The translations under genes were made by a program, and so were the position numbers. A stretch of DNA of 6,109 nt from positions 1 through 6,109 of the forward strand of contig VBCZ01000377.1 of assembly GCA_005889025.1 (NCBI GenBank), in the 5' to 3' direction. Position 1 is the first letter of the stretch. Each line of letters opens with the position of its first letter. This DNA comes from Betaproteobacteria bacterium. Its GTDB lineage: Bacteria > Pseudomonadota > Gammaproteobacteria > Burkholderiales > Casimicrobiaceae. Below are positions 6,053 to 6,109 of the stretch, one piece after another. Below the pieces are notes generated by a model. That model saw only the letters and a list, made by a program, of their open reading frames with translations, did no database searches and had not been told where the DNA came from.

Positions 6053-6109
6053 ACCGGCTCGCCCAGGATCCACCATCCCAGCCAGATGGTGAACACAGGC
6101 CCAAGAGAG
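5974..6109 (-). CDS. EamA/DMT-family permease, C-terminal end only
   Basis: The complement strand, read leftward from the window edge, encodes 44 residues and stops at a TGA (complement of 5974-5976). The visible part begins SLGPVFTIWLGWWILGEPV and continues IQLAGAALVLSGVTLVTM, ending KPVPA. This is the typical end of a ten-helix EamA (drug/metabolite transporter) protein: the P-V-F..L.GW..LGE turn of helix 9, and helix 10 with GAALVLSGV. These inner-membrane permeases export or import small metabolites; the substrate cannot be told from this fragment. The gene is convergent with pilY1, with 25 bases between its stop and the likely original pilY1 stop at 5948. The remaining roughly 250 residues lie beyond the window. 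It has no evident functional link to the pilus operon. Confidence 0.8.
   Translation of the reverse strand, partial: SLGPVFTIWLGWWILGEPVHWIQLAGAALVLSGVTLVTMKPVPA

Overview
The window holds most of a type IV pilus (T4P) minor-pilin operon on the + strand, plus the tail of an unrelated transporter gene on the - strand. The DNA is GC-rich. The pilin families, the gene order (pilE-like, fimT/gspH-like, pilV, pilW, pilX, pilY1) and the protein signatures suggest a Beta- or Gammaproteobacterium, with Betaproteobacteria slightly favoured. No ribosomal or other strong taxonomic marker is present, so this is inference.

Layout: 1-374 is the end of a PilE-like pilin, entering the window at its prepilin-peptidase cleavage site. 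385-888 is a FimT/FimU/GspH-family pseudopilin. 885-1424 is PilV, 1430-2473 is PilW and 2470-3012 is PilX. 3032 onward is the large secreted adhesin/tip protein PilY1. 5974-6109 (- strand) is the C-terminal end of an EamA/DMT-family permease, convergent with pilY1. The five gene junctions in the pilus block are 10 bp, a 4-bp ATGA overlap, 5 bp, a 4-bp ATGA overlap and 19 bp. This is a tight polycistronic unit with likely translational coupling. No promoter is visible because the 5' end of the operon lies outside the window, and no intergenic stretch exceeds 30 bases.

In established T4P biology the FimU/PilV/PilW/PilX minor pilins and PilY1 form a priming complex in the inner membrane. This complex starts pilus assembly and is then displayed at the pilus tip, where PilY1 acts in adhesion, surface sensing and calcium-dependent control of retraction. 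The window encodes the whole complex together with a PilE-type pilin.

The main anomaly is at the 3' end of pilY1. Around position 5777 the reading frame leaves recognisable PilY1 sequence, and the true PilY1 C-terminus appears in the +1 frame (5778-5948, ending at TAA). A conserved stretch normally found between these two parts seems to be missing, so a small out-of-frame deletion or an assembly fault is likely. Read literally, the frame runs to 6052 with an unrelated tail that overlaps the neighbouring permease gene on the other strand. Other points of note are Ca2+-loop-like DxDx(D/N)GxxD motifs in PilW, PilX and PilY1, an Asp instead of Glu at position +5 of PilV, a degenerate metal site in the PilY1 vWA-like domain, and matching C-terminal cysteine loops in PilE and FimT. 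I see no evidence for a wholly new system; this is a recognisable T4P operon with lineage-specific details.
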